Below, in pieces: positions 23,092 through 32,500 of a DNA stretch of 64,000 bases (positions within the stretch are counted from its first letter, which is position 1; the number at the start of each line of letters is the position of its first letter). The position numbers and the translations under genes were made by a program. The stretch covers positions 1 through 64,000 of the IMG/VR virus record IMGVR_UViG_3300021138_000002, one strand, 5' to 3'. The notes under the pieces are model-generated. The model was given only the letters and a program-made list of their open reading frames with translations, was not told the origin of the DNA and did not search any database. This DNA comes from a virus.

Positions 23092-24011
23092 CCTTCTTGA
23101 CTCCTGATCACATCAATTTCTCTGGTCATGACGCCACGGTTGTGCCAGTTAGATCGATAGTGATGTTTGAAGAATCGGCTGGATTCAGCATCCATCACAG
23201 TTATTGGCAGATCCAGCTGTCGATGTAGGTCTTCGGCCACACGACCTGCTAGTATTTCAGGATTATGACCGTCTACGGTTTTGTACAGTTCGGCCAAGGC
23301 ATCAAAATCTTGTACCTGCTGATAATCCCATGCAGTCAACATGGTCATGTAAGTGCCCATCCTACTACCGGCGATGGCCCAGATACCGTGCTCGACATCG
23401 CGACCCACATTGTGCCATATAGTCAAATGATCGAGATTTCTTTGATGTACCTGTCGTTTGAAATCTGATAAAGAGGGTCTTGCTCCTTGATTGAGACACA
23501 TTTTTACACCTTCTCTGAATCCGGCACGCCAGGCATGGAATTCTGATCCGTTAGGGTATGTGGTTGAATAACAGTCGTGCATGGCCCAGTAAAGTGGATC
23601 AAAACAAAATTCCACTTGGGTTTCGGTCCGACCGTCGGTGGCTTCGTGTGTACGCATGTTGTTGGCAAATGTCTTGGTCCACGAACTTAAACCACCGTTG
23701 CCGTACATGAGTCCGTTGATATGATTTCTGGCACGCCAGCGGAACACAGCTGATTCCCATTGCTCATCCGGCAACTCCAGGGTAAGATTGAAAAAACGTT
23801 CGTCGGGCATGTTGTCGCCATCGATCAAGATGAATCGTTCGGTAGTGCTGGCCTCGGCTGCGGCCTTGTGTGCAGAATCGCTTCCTTTTACCCCGTCCAC
23901 ACGCTGTGCCCAAGGAATCATGTTGCGAATACGGACCCACGTTTCTTCTCGATCGGGCTCGTCGTAGGTGAGGTAAATGCAGTCTAAATCGGCTATATCA
24001 ATATGTTTCAC
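23085..24011 (-). CDS. GT2/GT-A-like glycosyltransferase-like protein (308 aa)
   Basis: The N-terminus LDCIYLTYDEPDREETW resembles the first strand and loop of GT2 enzymes. FILIDGDNMPDE is a D-x-D-like metal and nucleotide site. AARNHINGLMYGNGGLSSW is close to the acceptor-side segment of the 535-residue protein at 6121-7728, as is EFHAWRAGFREGVKM. It starts with GTG (11 bases after GGAG) and overlaps neighbours on both sides. Sugar transfer is inferred; the donor is unknown. Confidence 0.7.
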   Translation of the reverse strand: MKHIDIADLDCIYLTYDEPDREETWVRIRNMIPWAQRVDGVKGSDSAHKAAAEASTTERFILIDGDNMPDERFFNLTLELPDEQWESAVFRWRARNHINGLMYGNGGLSSWTKTFANNMRTHEATDGRTETQVEFCFDPLYWAMHDCYSTTYPNGSEFHAWRAGFREGVKMCLNQGARPSLSDFKRQVHQRNLDHLTIWHNVGRDVEHGIWAIAGSRMGTYMTMLTAWDYQQVQDFDALAELYKTVDGHNPEILAGRVAEDLHRQLDLPITVMDAESSRFFKHHYRSNWHNRGVMTREIDVIRSQEGW

Positions 24012-24357
24012 GGTGTTTCACACTCCATTTGGTATTTGGTTGATCATGCTCTACTACCACACATACATTGTTAGGACTGCAGGTGATTCCTGAATCGGAC
24101 GGAACCAATTTGGAGATCAGTACAGGTGGTCGTATTTTTACGATTTTTCCGTCGACGATGCGTATGTTCCAGTCCGGTAAGGAGAACGTTGCAGCATCCA
24201 CTTCAATATAGTTACCTGGCAAGTCGTCTGCCGAATAACTTAGTGGTCGGCCTTGTTCGTCATAGTAGATACGATAACTGGGTTTTTTGACCGGAGACGG
24301 ATTGCCGAAAACTTCGGCCATGGCTGTTAAAAAATTTTCTGTAGTTTGGTCAAGCAT
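23998..24357 (-). CDS. Conserved phage protein (119 aa)
   Basis: A single small domain that opens SYRIYYDEQGRPLSYSADDL, continues with PGNYIEVDA and VRIVDGKIV-like strands, and ends NTKWSVKH. It is probably mostly beta. From memory, proteins of this pattern occur widely in T4-like phages of aquatic bacteria, with no known function. It is embedded between GT-like genes with overlaps of 8 and 14 bases. Confidence 0.7.
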   Translation of the reverse strand: MLDQTTENFLTAMAEVFGNPSPVKKPSYRIYYDEQGRPLSYSADDLPGNYIEVDAATFSLPDWNIRIVDGKIVKIRPPVLISKLVPSDSGITCSPNNVCVVVEHDQPNTKWSVKHRETY

Positions 24358-25129
24358 TGATACGCCAATCTTTTATGTGATAGTGTATGGCACCCCATTG
24401 TGCCACAGTGTTTATTCTAAGACCCAAGTCGCCGAATTCCCATACCAATTCCTGTGTCCAATCGTCGGTCTGTGTTTTTAAAATGTGCTGTTTCATGTGT
24501 ACTATCGTGGGGCCCAATCCAGCCGGCAAAGTCACCTGTTCGGGGCCCATGATCACAGCGGCCATGGCATAGACCACATCAGTTGATGGCGATTCATCAG
24601 GCAGTTTGAGCAGTCTGCTGTAGTCGGCCCAGTGCTCGAATATGTTGCGAACAAGAGCAAAAAATTCTTGTGCTGTGCGACTTCGACGCCAGTAGGTGAT
24701 GGCATTGTAAACATCAGGTAGATTGTTGTCATCAAACAGGCGACGATAATATCTAGATACTGCTGGCTGATCATAGATGTCTCTACAGCCTTGGCTGATC
24801 ACAACATCTCGTAGTTCAAACAGGGTCCACCAATGATCGATTGGACCTGCTACTACCATGTCGGCTTCGAGCTTGATTGTTTGTCTGTAAGGTGTGGCAT
24901 CAAAACACTGCCAGTCGTTGGCATATCCGCCCAGATCGCCATGCGGCAAAGGAATCACATGATCAAATACTGGATCACTGCATCTACGCACAGTCAACGT
25001 AGCAATGTTAGCATCAGGATGCCAACGGCGAATAGATCGAGCCAGTTGGATGGCACAACTCAGGTAGTCCACATCGTCTGTGTCAATGGCCGGTATTAGA
25101 TAACCGCGTTCAGCAAGTACTGGCAACAA
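24350..25129 (-). CDS. GT8-like glycosyltransferase, copy 1 (259 aa)
   Basis: It opens with strand GYLIPAIDTDDVDYLSCAIQ, typical of GT8/GT-A enzymes that bind a nucleotide sugar. KLEADMVVAGPIDHWW holds the acidic metal-binding D-x-D-like site. VYNAITYWRRS and the late GPTIVHMK would lie near the acceptor. The start is TTG: two adjacent TTG codons (25129, 25126) follow AGGAG, and the second has the better spacing. Its neighbour 25110-25913 is a related copy. Confidence 0.72.
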   Translation of the reverse strand: MLPVLAERGYLIPAIDTDDVDYLSCAIQLARSIRRWHPDANIATLTVRRCSDPVFDHVIPLPHGDLGGYANDWQCFDATPYRQTIKLEADMVVAGPIDHWWTLFELRDVVISQGCRDIYDQPAVSRYYRRLFDDNNLPDVYNAITYWRRSRTAQEFFALVRNIFEHWADYSRLLKLPDESPSTDVVYAMAAVIMGPEQVTLPAGLGPTIVHMKQHILKTQTDDWTQELVWEFGDLGLRINTVAQWGAIHYHIKDWRINA

Positions 25130-25913
25130 TGTCTCCTAGATGTCGTTTGCCCATGGCATGGAAATCTTGATTTATCGAAATCCATCTGGATTGTCCATGT
25201 CCGTTGGTGTAATCAACGCGGTATTGATCCTGACCAATTTGTGTCACACAGGGTGCCGGAGTCACCGTGGCCAACGACCACGGAATAACTGGCCAATCCA
25301 GCAGTTGTCCGTTCACCACAAGCTGTGCAATAGTGAGAGCATAGTCATTGCGATAGGTCGAAGGTGTGATACCATAAAGATTTCGATAGTGGCTCCAGTT
25401 GGTTTTTATCATTTGCATGGTGTCAAAGATCAATTCGGCCTGTCGGCTGCGATTGAAGTACATCACAGTGGCCCAGCTCATGGGCACGTGATATTGTCCA
25501 AATGTGTTGTTGGCCCGGAACGGCTCGGCTCCGGTAATGTCATGGGCTCGATCATGTGCTAGAAAATCTTGTCCGCTTTCAAACAATACCGACAACTGGT
25601 CTGATGCTACCACATAATCAGCATCCAGTACCAGAGTCTGATCCCACGGGCTTAACCGATAAGCATCCATGCGATTTTTATTGTACCAGGTCACACTGTC
25701 TTCAAAGTCTACGAAGTATCTGTGGTATTCGCTGTGCTTTTCAGTGCGTATGACTTGATCAAATTCGTAATGACCAGGTAAATCGGTTGCATCTGTAATT
25801 AGACATACCGGAAGATTCAAGTGCCTGTGTATGTTGCCAGCTGACCAAGCTGCCAGAGCCACATAGTCAATCAACTCATTGTTGTAGGCAAAGATAACAA
25901 TTCCAGAAGTCAT
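25110..25913 (-). CDS. GT8-like glycosyltransferase, copy 2 (267 aa)
   Basis: The N-terminus is MTSGIVIFAYNNELIDYVAL, a first strand and helix of a GT-A fold. TLVLDADYVVASDQLSVLF carries the D-x-D (DAD) metal site. MSWATVMYFNRS occupies the same place as VYNAITYWRRS in copy 1, and SQINQDFHAMGKRH-type C-terminal His matches the last motif of GT8. It overlaps the upstream 102-residue gene by ATGA. The sugar and acceptor are unknown. Confidence 0.75.
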   Translation of the reverse strand: MTSGIVIFAYNNELIDYVALAAWSAGNIHRHLNLPVCLITDATDLPGHYEFDQVIRTEKHSEYHRYFVDFEDSVTWYNKNRMDAYRLSPWDQTLVLDADYVVASDQLSVLFESGQDFLAHDRAHDITGAEPFRANNTFGQYHVPMSWATVMYFNRSRQAELIFDTMQMIKTNWSHYRNLYGITPSTYRNDYALTIAQLVVNGQLLDWPVIPWSLATVTPAPCVTQIGQDQYRVDYTNGHGQSRWISINQDFHAMGKRHLGDIVASTC

Positions 25914-26218
25914 CTGTTTTGGTTCAACCCTTCGTATTCGATTAACCAGGCGTTCATTTGTTCTTGCCAGCGTTGACTGGCCAACTCACGCAGTTCTTTG
26001 GGTACCACTCGCACTGGATTATGGTACAGGTCCAGGATCACCTGTGGCGTGTCAGGGTTGCAGACGTGCAACACAGTCAGCAGTTCGGGACCGGCCTGCC
26101 ACATGCCACCTGCGTGGGCAAAGGTCAATTTGGCCTGATATTTTTCTTGGAGAGTTTTTCGTGCTATTGCATGATCAAAACGGGCACGACCGTGAGCTAC
26201 AAGTTCATCAGTGTTCAT
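25910..26218 (-). CDS. Conserved phage protein (102 aa), first gene of the 17-gene block
   Basis: A helical soluble protein that starts MNTDELVAHGRARFDHAIAR and has KLTFAHAGGMWQAGPELL in the middle. From memory it belongs to a small conserved family of T4-like phages, with no known role. It is the promoter-proximal gene of the minus-strand tailoring block. A perfect TATAAT lies six bases before its ATG and there is no ribosome site. Confidence 0.72.
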   Translation of the reverse strand: MNTDELVAHGRARFDHAIARKTLQEKYQAKLTFAHAGGMWQAGPELLTVLHVCNPDTPQVILDLYHNPVRVVPKELRELASQRWQEQMNAWLIEYEGLNQNR

Positions 26219-26224
26219 AGTTCT

Positions 26225-26253
26225 ATTATACTAGAAAAAAGTCTAGCAGTAAA
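26225..26253 (-). promoter_or_regulatory. Sigma70-type promoter TTTACT-N17-TATAAT of the tailoring block
   Basis: On the minus strand, the perfect -10 TATAAT (26230-26225) is preceded by a 17-base spacer and TTTACT (4/6 to TTGACA). The ATG at 26218 follows after six bases. The spacer holds CTAGA-CTTTTT-TCTAG, a short inverted repeat reminiscent of the terminator/promoter at 2299-2337. This is the only good promoter I see for the 15.7-kb gene block. Confidence 0.6.
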
Positions 26254-26280
26254 GAGATTTTTGGTCCAAACCGCCGTGAA

Positions 26281-27186
26281 TTACGCTACAGAAGCACTGA
26301 GAGTAGGTGTGCCCCAGGTGTTGCTGATATAGGTAGTCTCAGGCGGATAATAACTGATAGCAGTTACCGCGCCAGCAGATATTGATTGATTTTCGCTAGG
26401 TGTTGGTTGAGCTGCTGCGTACCATTGGGTTGAAAATGCTACGTTGTTGCCACTCTTAAATGCATACACAACAATATAGTCACCGCCATAAGGATAAGTG
26501 GAACTGTATTGTAGGAATATCTGTTGAGGAGTCCCAGTCAATTGAGCATATCCAATGGTAGTAGCTAGGGTACTAGGCGTTCCGCTTCCACCTTGCTTGG
26601 TAGTACCTGTGTATGTAGTAGTAGCAATAACTTTTGAAGTGCCAGTACTGGTAAATGTAATTTGATTACAGGCAGCGGCCAGTGCGTTCCATGTTGCGTC
26701 AGCCGGCTTGCCGGTACTGCTTTTACTGAAATTTAATAGCACTCGTCCGCCGGCATAGAAAAAATAATCTCTTGCTGCGGTACTACTAAACAGTATGGTA
26801 TTAGTAAAAGTCATAGTCCAACTGGCATTGCCAGAACCTTTGGCCGGACCTGACACAGAACCGCTGGTATTATACAAGGTGCCCGAAGCATAACAATCAT
26901 ACTGGTGACCGGTTATGTAAGTGACCGCTGTGGACAAATTAGAGATGATCGAAATTGTTGATCCGGCACTGGGACTGGCCACGCTGGGATTGGTTCCAGA
27001 TTCGTGAGTATAAGCATTGGTTATGGTACTGGCCAAAGTGCTCCATTGTGCGGCTGTCACAGTGCCGCCGGTGGATACAGATCCTATTGAGCTTTGCCCC
27101 CATAGAGTATTCCATACTCCATTCACACTTGTAGCAAATCCATTGTAATCGCTTGCTGATATTAAACTGCCCGAGCTGTATGTCAT
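26281..27186 (-). CDS. Virion structural protein, probably tail-associated (301 aa)
   Basis: Low-charge protein rich in Ser, Thr and Gly. It starts MTYSSGSLISASDYNGFATSVN, a type of N-terminus seen in structural proteins of T4-like phages. It has many short beta-prone strands (SWTMTFTNTILFSS, GRVLLNFS, KVIATTTYTGTT). It is the last gene of the structural run. A fibre or decoration role is inferred from composition and position. Confidence 0.6.
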   Translation of the reverse strand: MTYSSGSLISASDYNGFATSVNGVWNTLWGQSSIGSVSTGGTVTAAQWSTLASTITNAYTHESGTNPSVASPSAGSTISIISNLSTAVTYITGHQYDCYASGTLYNTSGSVSGPAKGSGNASWTMTFTNTILFSSTAARDYFFYAGGRVLLNFSKSSTGKPADATWNALAAACNQITFTSTGTSKVIATTTYTGTTKQGGSGTPSTLATTIGYAQLTGTPQQIFLQYSSTYPYGGDYIVVYAFKSGNNVAFSTQWYAAAQPTPSENQSISAGAVTAISYYPPETTYISNTWGTPTLSASVA

Positions 27187-27327
27187 TTTATTCTATTTCC
27201 CTTTGTATTAGTTGATCAATTTCAACGCTATATCTCAACGGCGTTCTATTGTAGCACAATAGTAAAGTGGTTGTTTACCACAAGCGTCATTTTTTTTAAT
27301 ATAGCCGGGTGATTTTAATCCTTCATT
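27187..27327. other. 141-base gap between structural genes
   Basis: No gene fits here. On the minus strand there is an extended -10 box (TGC plus TACAAT, 27256-27248) about 60 bases before the ATG at 27186. There is also a weak hairpin GTGGT/ACCAC at 27267-27281, without a strong T run. Neither is convincing alone. Confidence 0.35.
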
Positions 27328-28734
27328 TTATTTAATTGTCACAATGGCTTCCACTGTGCCGACTCCGGTGCCCGATTTATCCACTAGTGCTCGACCAATC
27401 GTGTTAAATGCTGTGGCTTCGCCAGGTTTAGCCGATCTTGCAATTCCGTTTCCGGCACTGACCAGGCGATCGCCTTTTGTCACGATACCCGTACATTGTA
27501 CAGGAACTCGACCAGTCATTGCAACCGGTGGATGAGTCGCATCATCTCCGGCACCACTGTTCATCAAATATGCTGCTCGTGTACTTATAACTCCAAACAC
27601 AGTTTCGCTCAATTCCGCTATGGCTTTTGTGATTTCTTGTGATCCGCCCAGTTCAACCACGGTACCGGCTTCATAAACAGCATCAGCAGCAAATCGCTCA
27701 GCCACGTCGGCATATTGAGCACTGGTAGCTGTTGCAAATATTGTACCAAAATAACGGCTTGAGTTTCCTATGTTGCCAACACCGTTGGCGTTGTTGTTGA
27801 TAATGCCCGACACATTGGCTATGCCGCCAAAATAAGGCAAATAATTGGCCACGTTGGCGTTGCCGTAACCGCCAGGAATACCATTGGCAAAGGCTATGTT
27901 ACCCAATATGTAACCACCTGAAACATTGCCGGTGGTGCTGATATTGCCGCTTGTGGCAATGATCATGCTGTTGCCACTGCCCATAAAGGTCGCTACATTG
28001 GCATCGGTATAGCTGGCCGGAAGACCGCTCAGTTGACTACCATTGCCCAAAATATACTTGCCGCTGACGTTGCCAGTTACGCTGACTCCTACATTGCCAG
28101 ATCCCCAAAAACTGGGCACACTGGTACCGCCTACGCCCAGCACAGAATTGGCCAACTGTAGTCCGGGATTGACGTTGCCAAATCCGGTAATGGTGTTAGC
28201 AGGTATAAATGTTGTGTCTTCGCTGATGATACCAACCACGGTGCTGTTTACTACCAATTCAATGACTTTGTGTGAAACGTTACCTGTGTCGGTTATCACG
28301 TTGGCAAATGCACCAGTCACACCAGTGCCAGTATTAAATTGCGGACCAACCAACAACCAAGTGTTGCCAGTCCAGATATTAACCTGTTGATTGGTAGTAT
28401 CAAACCACATGTCGCCAGTTGTACTGTAGGTTGAAGTGCTGGGTGTGGTGTTAGAAACAGCCATTGATGCCAGCGTTTTCCAGCTGGTGCCCATGTAAAC
28501 GGATAATACACCTGCGTTAGGAGTGTTGTTCCACCAAAGTTGGCCGGTCAACGGAGCAGAAGGAGCAGTGTTGTTAGATGCATTTTCCAACAAACGTATA
28601 AAATTGGTGTCTAAAAATTGTCCGTAACCGGCATAGTTTTTGCCTACCAAGGTCATGGAACTTGAAGTGTTGATAGTACCATCTTGTATGGTACCAAAGA
28701 CTGATCCGTCAGTTAAGGTTATTGTGTATGACAT
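27328..28734 (-). CDS. Tail fibre-like protein with glycine-rich repeats (468 aa)
   Basis: The N-terminus MSYTITLTDGSVFGTIQDG and the PLTGQLWWNN/TWLLVGP motifs are typical of fibre proteins in aquatic T4-like phages. The middle has repeats of the form GNVSGKYILGNGSQLSGLP and GNVSGGYILGNIAFANGIP (about 225-310). The C-terminal domain (SAQYADVAERFAADAVYEAG, VVELGGSQEI) is a conserved distal module. It would lie on the outside of the tail or baseplate and may bind the host surface. CATAAATA upstream and AGGG near the ATG suggest late expression. Confidence 0.75.
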   Translation of the reverse strand: MSYTITLTDGSVFGTIQDGTINTSSSMTLVGKNYAGYGQFLDTNFIRLLENASNNTAPSAPLTGQLWWNNTPNAGVLSVYMGTSWKTLASMAVSNTTPSTSTYSTTGDMWFDTTNQQVNIWTGNTWLLVGPQFNTGTGVTGAFANVITDTGNVSHKVIELVVNSTVVGIISEDTTFIPANTITGFGNVNPGLQLANSVLGVGGTSVPSFWGSGNVGVSVTGNVSGKYILGNGSQLSGLPASYTDANVATFMGSGNSMIIATSGNISTTGNVSGGYILGNIAFANGIPGGYGNANVANYLPYFGGIANVSGIINNNANGVGNIGNSSRYFGTIFATATSAQYADVAERFAADAVYEAGTVVELGGSQEITKAIAELSETVFGVISTRAAYLMNSGAGDDATHPPVAMTGRVPVQCTGIVTKGDRLVSAGNGIARSAKPGEATAFNTIGRALVDKSGTGVGTVEAIVTIK

Positions 28735-28762
28735 TTGTTTTTATTCTGCCCTGTTATACTCA

Positions 28763-28770
28763 TATTTATG
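28763..28770 (-). promoter_or_regulatory. Late-type promoter CATAAATA
   Basis: CATAAATA matches seven of eight positions of TATAAATA, 28 bases before the ATG at 28734. It leaves a leader that includes AGGG as ribosome site. It overlaps the stop codon of the upstream gene. Confidence 0.55.
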
Positions 28771-29374
28771 CGGCACTCAAGTTAGTGAGAGTCTGGATTC
28801 TCAAAGTGTAATCGATCTGGATTTGACGATTTAGACTTTTCTGTACCGGATGAAAAATCACATGAGTGATCAACAACAAATTTGAGCTGGACCCGTTCCA
28901 GCACTGTAAACCTAGTTCATCAAACACATATTCACCGTTGAAATTGGTGCTGTTGTCAAAGGCCTGTTGACCAGCTGGTTCGCCGTAATCCAACAAACAG
29001 GTTACCACGATGTCTGTGTATACCTGCCCGGCTGTGTGGACCACAGTCATGTAGTTGTTGCCAGGATCTTGATTGGCTGCACTGTTTTGATCCACCACTT
29101 TGGCATAGGTTTCGTTGTACAAACTGGCGTTGGTGCCCACAGTGTTTGGGGGCAAATAGGTTATAACTCCGGTGGCATCCACGGCACTTCCGCCGTTGCC
29201 AAATGCCATTTGATAGATAAATCCGTTGGTTTTGTCACTGAGTGTGTTGGCCATACACACGCTGATGTTTTCGTAGTTTATGGCGTTCTTTTTGTCCAAC
29301 AAAATTTCGCCTGTTTTGGGATCGTGTATTTTTACAAAACCCTCAATTTTGGTCAGTCCTGGAGTGATTATCAT
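28766..29374 (-). CDS. Virion structural protein (202 aa)
   Basis: Starts MIITPGLTKIEGFVKIHDPK and continues TGEILLDKKNAINYENISV. A glycine-rich stretch (YQMAFGNGGSAVDATGVI) and a C-terminal beta region (VIFHPVQKSLNRQIQIDYTL) follow. The opening G-x-V-x-I-x-DP-x-T resembles the 50-residue protein encoded just upstream. It is probably a baseplate or fibre connector of the T4-like tail; the precise role is not known to me. Confidence 0.65.
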   Translation of the reverse strand: MIITPGLTKIEGFVKIHDPKTGEILLDKKNAINYENISVCMANTLSDKTNGFIYQMAFGNGGSAVDATGVITYLPPNTVGTNASLYNETYAKVVDQNSAANQDPGNNYMTVVHTAGQVYTDIVVTCLLDYGEPAGQQAFDNSTNFNGEYVFDELGLQCWNGSSSNLLLITHVIFHPVQKSLNRQIQIDYTLRIQTLTNLSAA

Positions 29375-29523
29375 GCCCGTTTCTCCACAAATACTTGTTT
29401 GGTTTGAGGATCCGAAATCCTTACATGTCCTTGCACTGAAACCGATCCTACCTCGTTGGGACGACGCTGTGGAGTTTTTGCAGTACCGGATGATTGTTGA
29501 GTTGTCTGTTTATTTTCAGTCAT
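29371..29523 (-). CDS. Small structural-region protein (50 aa)
   Basis: ATG at 29523 and TGA at 29373-29371 overlap the next gene's ATG (ATGATA). The product is 50 residues: a Gln/Pro/Arg-rich N-terminus (TPQRRPNEVG), then VSVQGHVRISDPQTKQVFVE and KRA. The second half parallels IEGFVKIHDPKTGEILLDKK in the next protein, so it could be a partial duplicate or a partner with the same fold. ACTAAATA lies four bases before its ATG. Confidence 0.65.
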   Translation of the reverse strand: MTENKQTTQQSSGTAKTPQRRPNEVGSVSVQGHVRISDPQTKQVFVEKRA

Positions 29524-29527
29524 ATTT

Positions 29528-29535
29528 TATTTAGT
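29528..29535 (-). promoter_or_regulatory. Late-type promoter ACTAAATA
   Basis: ACTAAATA contains the TAAATA core and ends four bases before the ATG at 29523. It lies in the 30-base gap after the giant gene. No ribosome site is visible. Confidence 0.4.
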
Positions 29536-29553
29536 TTGTTTTTGACCCGGGAA

Positions 29554-32500
29554 TCAGTAATCTACCCAGGTTCCTCTACGTACCAGTATGGTCACGTCCA
29601 CTCCTGCAGCAGGTGCAGTAGCAAAGGTTACCTGTACCGGACTTTCGGCAGTTATTGTGTACAGCGTGCTATTGACTCGCTGACCGGCCACATACACTTC
29701 GACTGCCACATTGAGCGGTTGCCAGTAGTTGGAGTTGGAAATTGCTGTGTTGGCTGGCACATCTTGTTTTGCACGGTAAAAATTACCGCTGGACTTGACT
29801 ATATCACCCAAAGAGTATGTGTTGCCGATGGCCCATGTTGTGGTCGAAGTACTCAAAGTGATACTAGGAGCATTAAACACTGTGGCAGTTCCGTTGGCCA
29901 AAGTTGTGTCTTGCACAACATAGTTTTGATACTGTCGTCCATACAAGTTGCTACTGCTCATGTTGTAAACTGTTGCACCGGTGTTGTGGGTTGTAACCGC
30001 AGTACCAGCAGTGCCACGAATCAGATCACTCACAGTATTGTTCACCAAATCAATGGTTCTGTACATGATACGTTCGGCGCCGATGGTCAATACACCCCAT
30101 TGATTGGCATCAAAATCTGGCACAAACAGTGCACCTGCATTGGCCACATGTATGATGTCGGCATTCGCAGTTACAGCCTGTGTGAGTGTGGTTGTGGTGT
30201 TGTCAGTGATTGTGTAGGTCAATTGTAGTCCACGCATGTCCTGGAATATGCGGAAATCGGCTCCGCCAGTTGGACCGCCAGTGGTATAAACACGGAAGTC
30301 CAAGGTATCAAATTCAATACCAGGAACCAGTTCTTCGGGGGCATAACTGCTGTAAGCATCCACGTATCCGCCACCAGCCACATTGATATCGGTGGTTCTG
30401 AGACCCAGGTAAGGATCTATATATGAACTTGAATACACTGTGTCCAGCATGCTGACATCTTGACCGGCTGTGTAATTGAGTCCGGCCACCTGTACTCCAG
30501 GATAGCTGACTCCTTCGATCAAGAGCGGTAAACTGAGACCCGGCATGTTTGGAGTAGGAGTATAGTAGCCCATGGTGCGGTCCACTCCGCTAAGAGTACC
30601 AGCATCAACCAAGCTCCATTGATTTGGATCAAACACAGCGGATGATACTGCGGCATTGGCTGACCAAACACGATTTTGCCAACGCACCTGATCACCTTCG
30701 GCATAATTGTGGCCTGCTTGCCATTCATATATGGTGGTCTCATATTGGTAACGATCAAACTTGATTCGTATCGCGAACTCTCGCACCATGTGATTGTTCA
30801 TAACAGTAGCTGCTTGAGCACCGGTGCCGTTACCACCAGTCAAGGTAACTGAAGCTGTGGTCAAGTATCCTGATCCTGGATTGGTTATAGTAACTGCGGT
30901 CACTTGACCGGTTCCGTTGATTGTGGCATACCCGCTGGCACCGTTGCCAACCCAGGTCAAGGTCGCAGTTCCGTTGGTCTGTGAGCCCGATGTAAATATT
31001 GGCGGTGTGTCGCCTGAAGTTCCGGCCGCTGTGACCGAATACAAGTTGTTGGTCGGGCCCGATATGTAATAGATCTGTTGTCCCAACACATACACAGTGT
31101 TGGCTGTCCAGGCGGTACCAATGGTCACAACCGGAGCTGTGGTGTAACCGGTTCCGCCCGACACAACATTGACTCCGTCAATGCTCAAGGTATAGTTGTT
31201 GAACCAGTTGGTCCAAGGCTGTTCAGACCAAACAGCAGAATTGGGTGCCGCATCACTGACAAAAGATTCTGGATAGCTGTTACTATCAGCGTACGGAGTC
31301 AAGACCGGACTGGTAAACTGTGGTATTTCTAGTGTGTTGTTCCAGTAGGCCGGCACGTCAAAGTCGGTCATGCCACCCGGATAAGTGTCGGAACCGTTGT
31401 AGATCAAATTGAATGCCAGGGTCTGTACATGGTAAGGTTTTACTTCGGTCAAGTAATCTTGCACAAAAGTTTGATCGTCGACTTCGTACAACTGATACGG
31501 CAACAATGGTTCCAGCTGATGATCTACCACGATAAAACTGCTTTTTATCAACCAGTTAGGCGAGGCAAATTCGCTGTAGACATACTGGAACATCAGCATC
31601 AACAGTTCGTTGCGATAGATCAACAGTTCGTCCGTGAACAATTCAAAATTGATCGCATTGATGATCTGTCGTGTTTCGGTTATTGGTGCCTGATCAAAAA
31701 ATTGTGCATCAAACACGTTGGCGTCGTAACCATAAGGTCCCAGTTGATAGTTCCATAACACTTCGCTGAAGGCGATAGTGCCGTTTTGTAAAGCCACTCG
31801 TGTCCACCCAAGATCGGTCCTTAGATAAATTTCGTATTGTCCATGACCGTTGCTGTTGACTTGTACACTGCTGCCCACAGGTGCCACAGTGATACTGAGT
31901 GTCTGCAAATCAGAATAGTTAGCCACTTGTGCCACTGGCTGTATCGAACTGTTGTATCCAGGTTGATACCAGTTGATGTAGTTCCAGTACAAGGGTGTGT
32001 CGTAGCTTTGGATCTGTGCCAACTGCAACGTACCAGATCCGGTGTTGCTGGTCACTTCATACACAGTCCATCGGCCGTTGTAATCGCTATCGGACAGCAC
32101 AAGATACAAATATCCCACCGGTACCGCTGTCAGGTCTTGATAGCCCAACACAGTTAGATTGGGCACAGACATATTGTATCCGGCTGTGGCTGTGATTGTG
32201 CTTGATGTGATATTGAGGCTGGTAGAAATCGTATAGGTACCTGCTCCGCCTGTGCCAGTTCCACGTGCCACAATAGTAACAAATGCTGGAATTCCAGTGC
32301 CGGTCAAGGTTTGCCCAGGTTCAAATACTCCGGTCACGGTTCCGGCCACGGTTAGAGTTTTTCCAGATATTGAAGCTGCTGTAGCCGTTCCTGTAGTTGA
32401 ATCCGGGACTGGTTGACTGCTGTTCAACAGATTGAAACTACGCATTTCTGTGATGGGATATTGAGCAAGAATGGTATTAGCTCGATCGAGATAATTTTCC

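Noticed and set aside
27267-27281. Terminator in the 27187-27327 gap
   Set aside because: Only a 5-bp stem (GTGGT/ACCAC) with no good T run on either strand.
29494-30228. 244-codon open frame on the plus strand inside the giant tail gene
   Set aside because: It runs antisense to a well-supported structural gene, has Cys/His/Ser-rich composition typical of a reverse shadow and no ribosome site.
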